This document shows, piece after piece, positions 9,634 through 9,734 of a stretch of 9,734 bases of DNA. Under the pieces are notes generated by a model that worked only from the letters and a program-made list of their open reading frames with translations, was not told the origin of the DNA and made no database searches. How positions within the stretch are numbered: position 1 is the stretch's first letter; each line of letters begins with the position of its first letter. The translations under genes were made by a program, and so were the position numbers. Source of the DNA: Deltaproteobacteria bacterium (lineage in GTDB: Bacteria > Desulfobacterota > Desulfobacteria > C00003060); NCBI GenBank assembly GCA_030667105.1, contig DAOUWN010000052.1, positions 1-9,734 of the forward strand, in the 5' to 3' direction.

Positions 9634-9734
9634 ATGGAGATAAAAAGTGAGTCAAGACTGAGAAGGACCAAAATTGTGTGTACGATTGGCCCGTCTACTA
9701 GCACACCAGACGAAATCAGAGGGCTAATCCTTGC
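9634..9734 (+). CDS. pyk: Pyruvate kinase, N-terminal fragment (3' partial)
   Basis: Glycolytic enzyme converting phosphoenolpyruvate and ADP to pyruvate and ATP in the cytoplasm. Only 33 codons are in the window, but RLRRTKIVCTIGPSTSTPDE followed by IRGLIL is the conserved first strand and helix of pyruvate kinase (RRTKIVCTIGP). The ATG at 9634 is preceded by GGAG at 9619-9622, spacing about 11 bases. It is cut by the window edge and the active site is not visible. It is co-directional with usp, 107 bases downstream. Confidence 0.85.
   Translation, partial: MEIKSESRLRRTKIVCTIGPSTSTPDEIRGLIL

Overview
The window carries a complete N-type F1FO-ATPase operon (the alternate, predicted Na+-translocating ATPase family) in its characteristic order atpD-atpC-atpQ-atpR-atpB-atpE-atpF-atpA-atpG, all on the + strand. 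Before it lie a 5'-truncated YitT-family membrane protein gene, a REP-like hairpin and a decayed IS1380-type transposase remnant. After it come a tandem universal stress protein and the first codons of pyruvate kinase. The host looks like an anaerobic bacterium of the Desulfobacterota (Deltaproteobacteria) type. That guess rests on mid-range GC, the REP-like GGGTCAGGTCTCAAC element, the IS1380-like remnant and an N-ATPase beside usp and pyk. It is an inference, not a phylogenetic result.

Layout: 1-813 YitT protein with a hairpin across its stop codon; 864-914 REP-like 15-bp inverted repeat; about 914-1273 C-terminal third of an IS1380-family transposase, cut off exactly at the REP-like element; 1274-1650 non-coding leader with only a weak promoter-like match; 1651-8414 the nine-gene ATPase operon; 8588-9526 tandem Usp protein behind a near-consensus ribosome binding site; 9634-end pyruvate kinase, truncated by the window edge.

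How the operon works: AtpD and AtpA form the catalytic hexamer, and AtpG and AtpC the central stalk. AtpB (subunit a, R163) and the AtpE ring form the ion motor. AtpF is an unusually long b subunit with a delta-like C-terminal region that probably replaces the missing atpH. AtpQ and AtpR are the small membrane proteins that mark the N-type and are thought to help assemble or stabilise the c-ring. Genes overlap or nearly touch over most of the operon, with non-ATG starts at atpR (TTG), atpF (GTG) and atpA (TTG), which suggests translational coupling. AtpE has two carboxylates (E30, E63) plus S64, T65 and Y68, the set expected for N-type rotor rings, and a degenerate glycine motif in helix 1.

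N-ATPases are usually a second, laterally acquired ATPase beside a housekeeping H+ enzyme. The transposon debris and REP-like element just upstream fit that history. I saw no CRISPR array, tRNA, rRNA, defence system or clearly undescribed system here. The most interesting points concern the rotor-ring chemistry, the b/delta replacement and the mobile-element junction.
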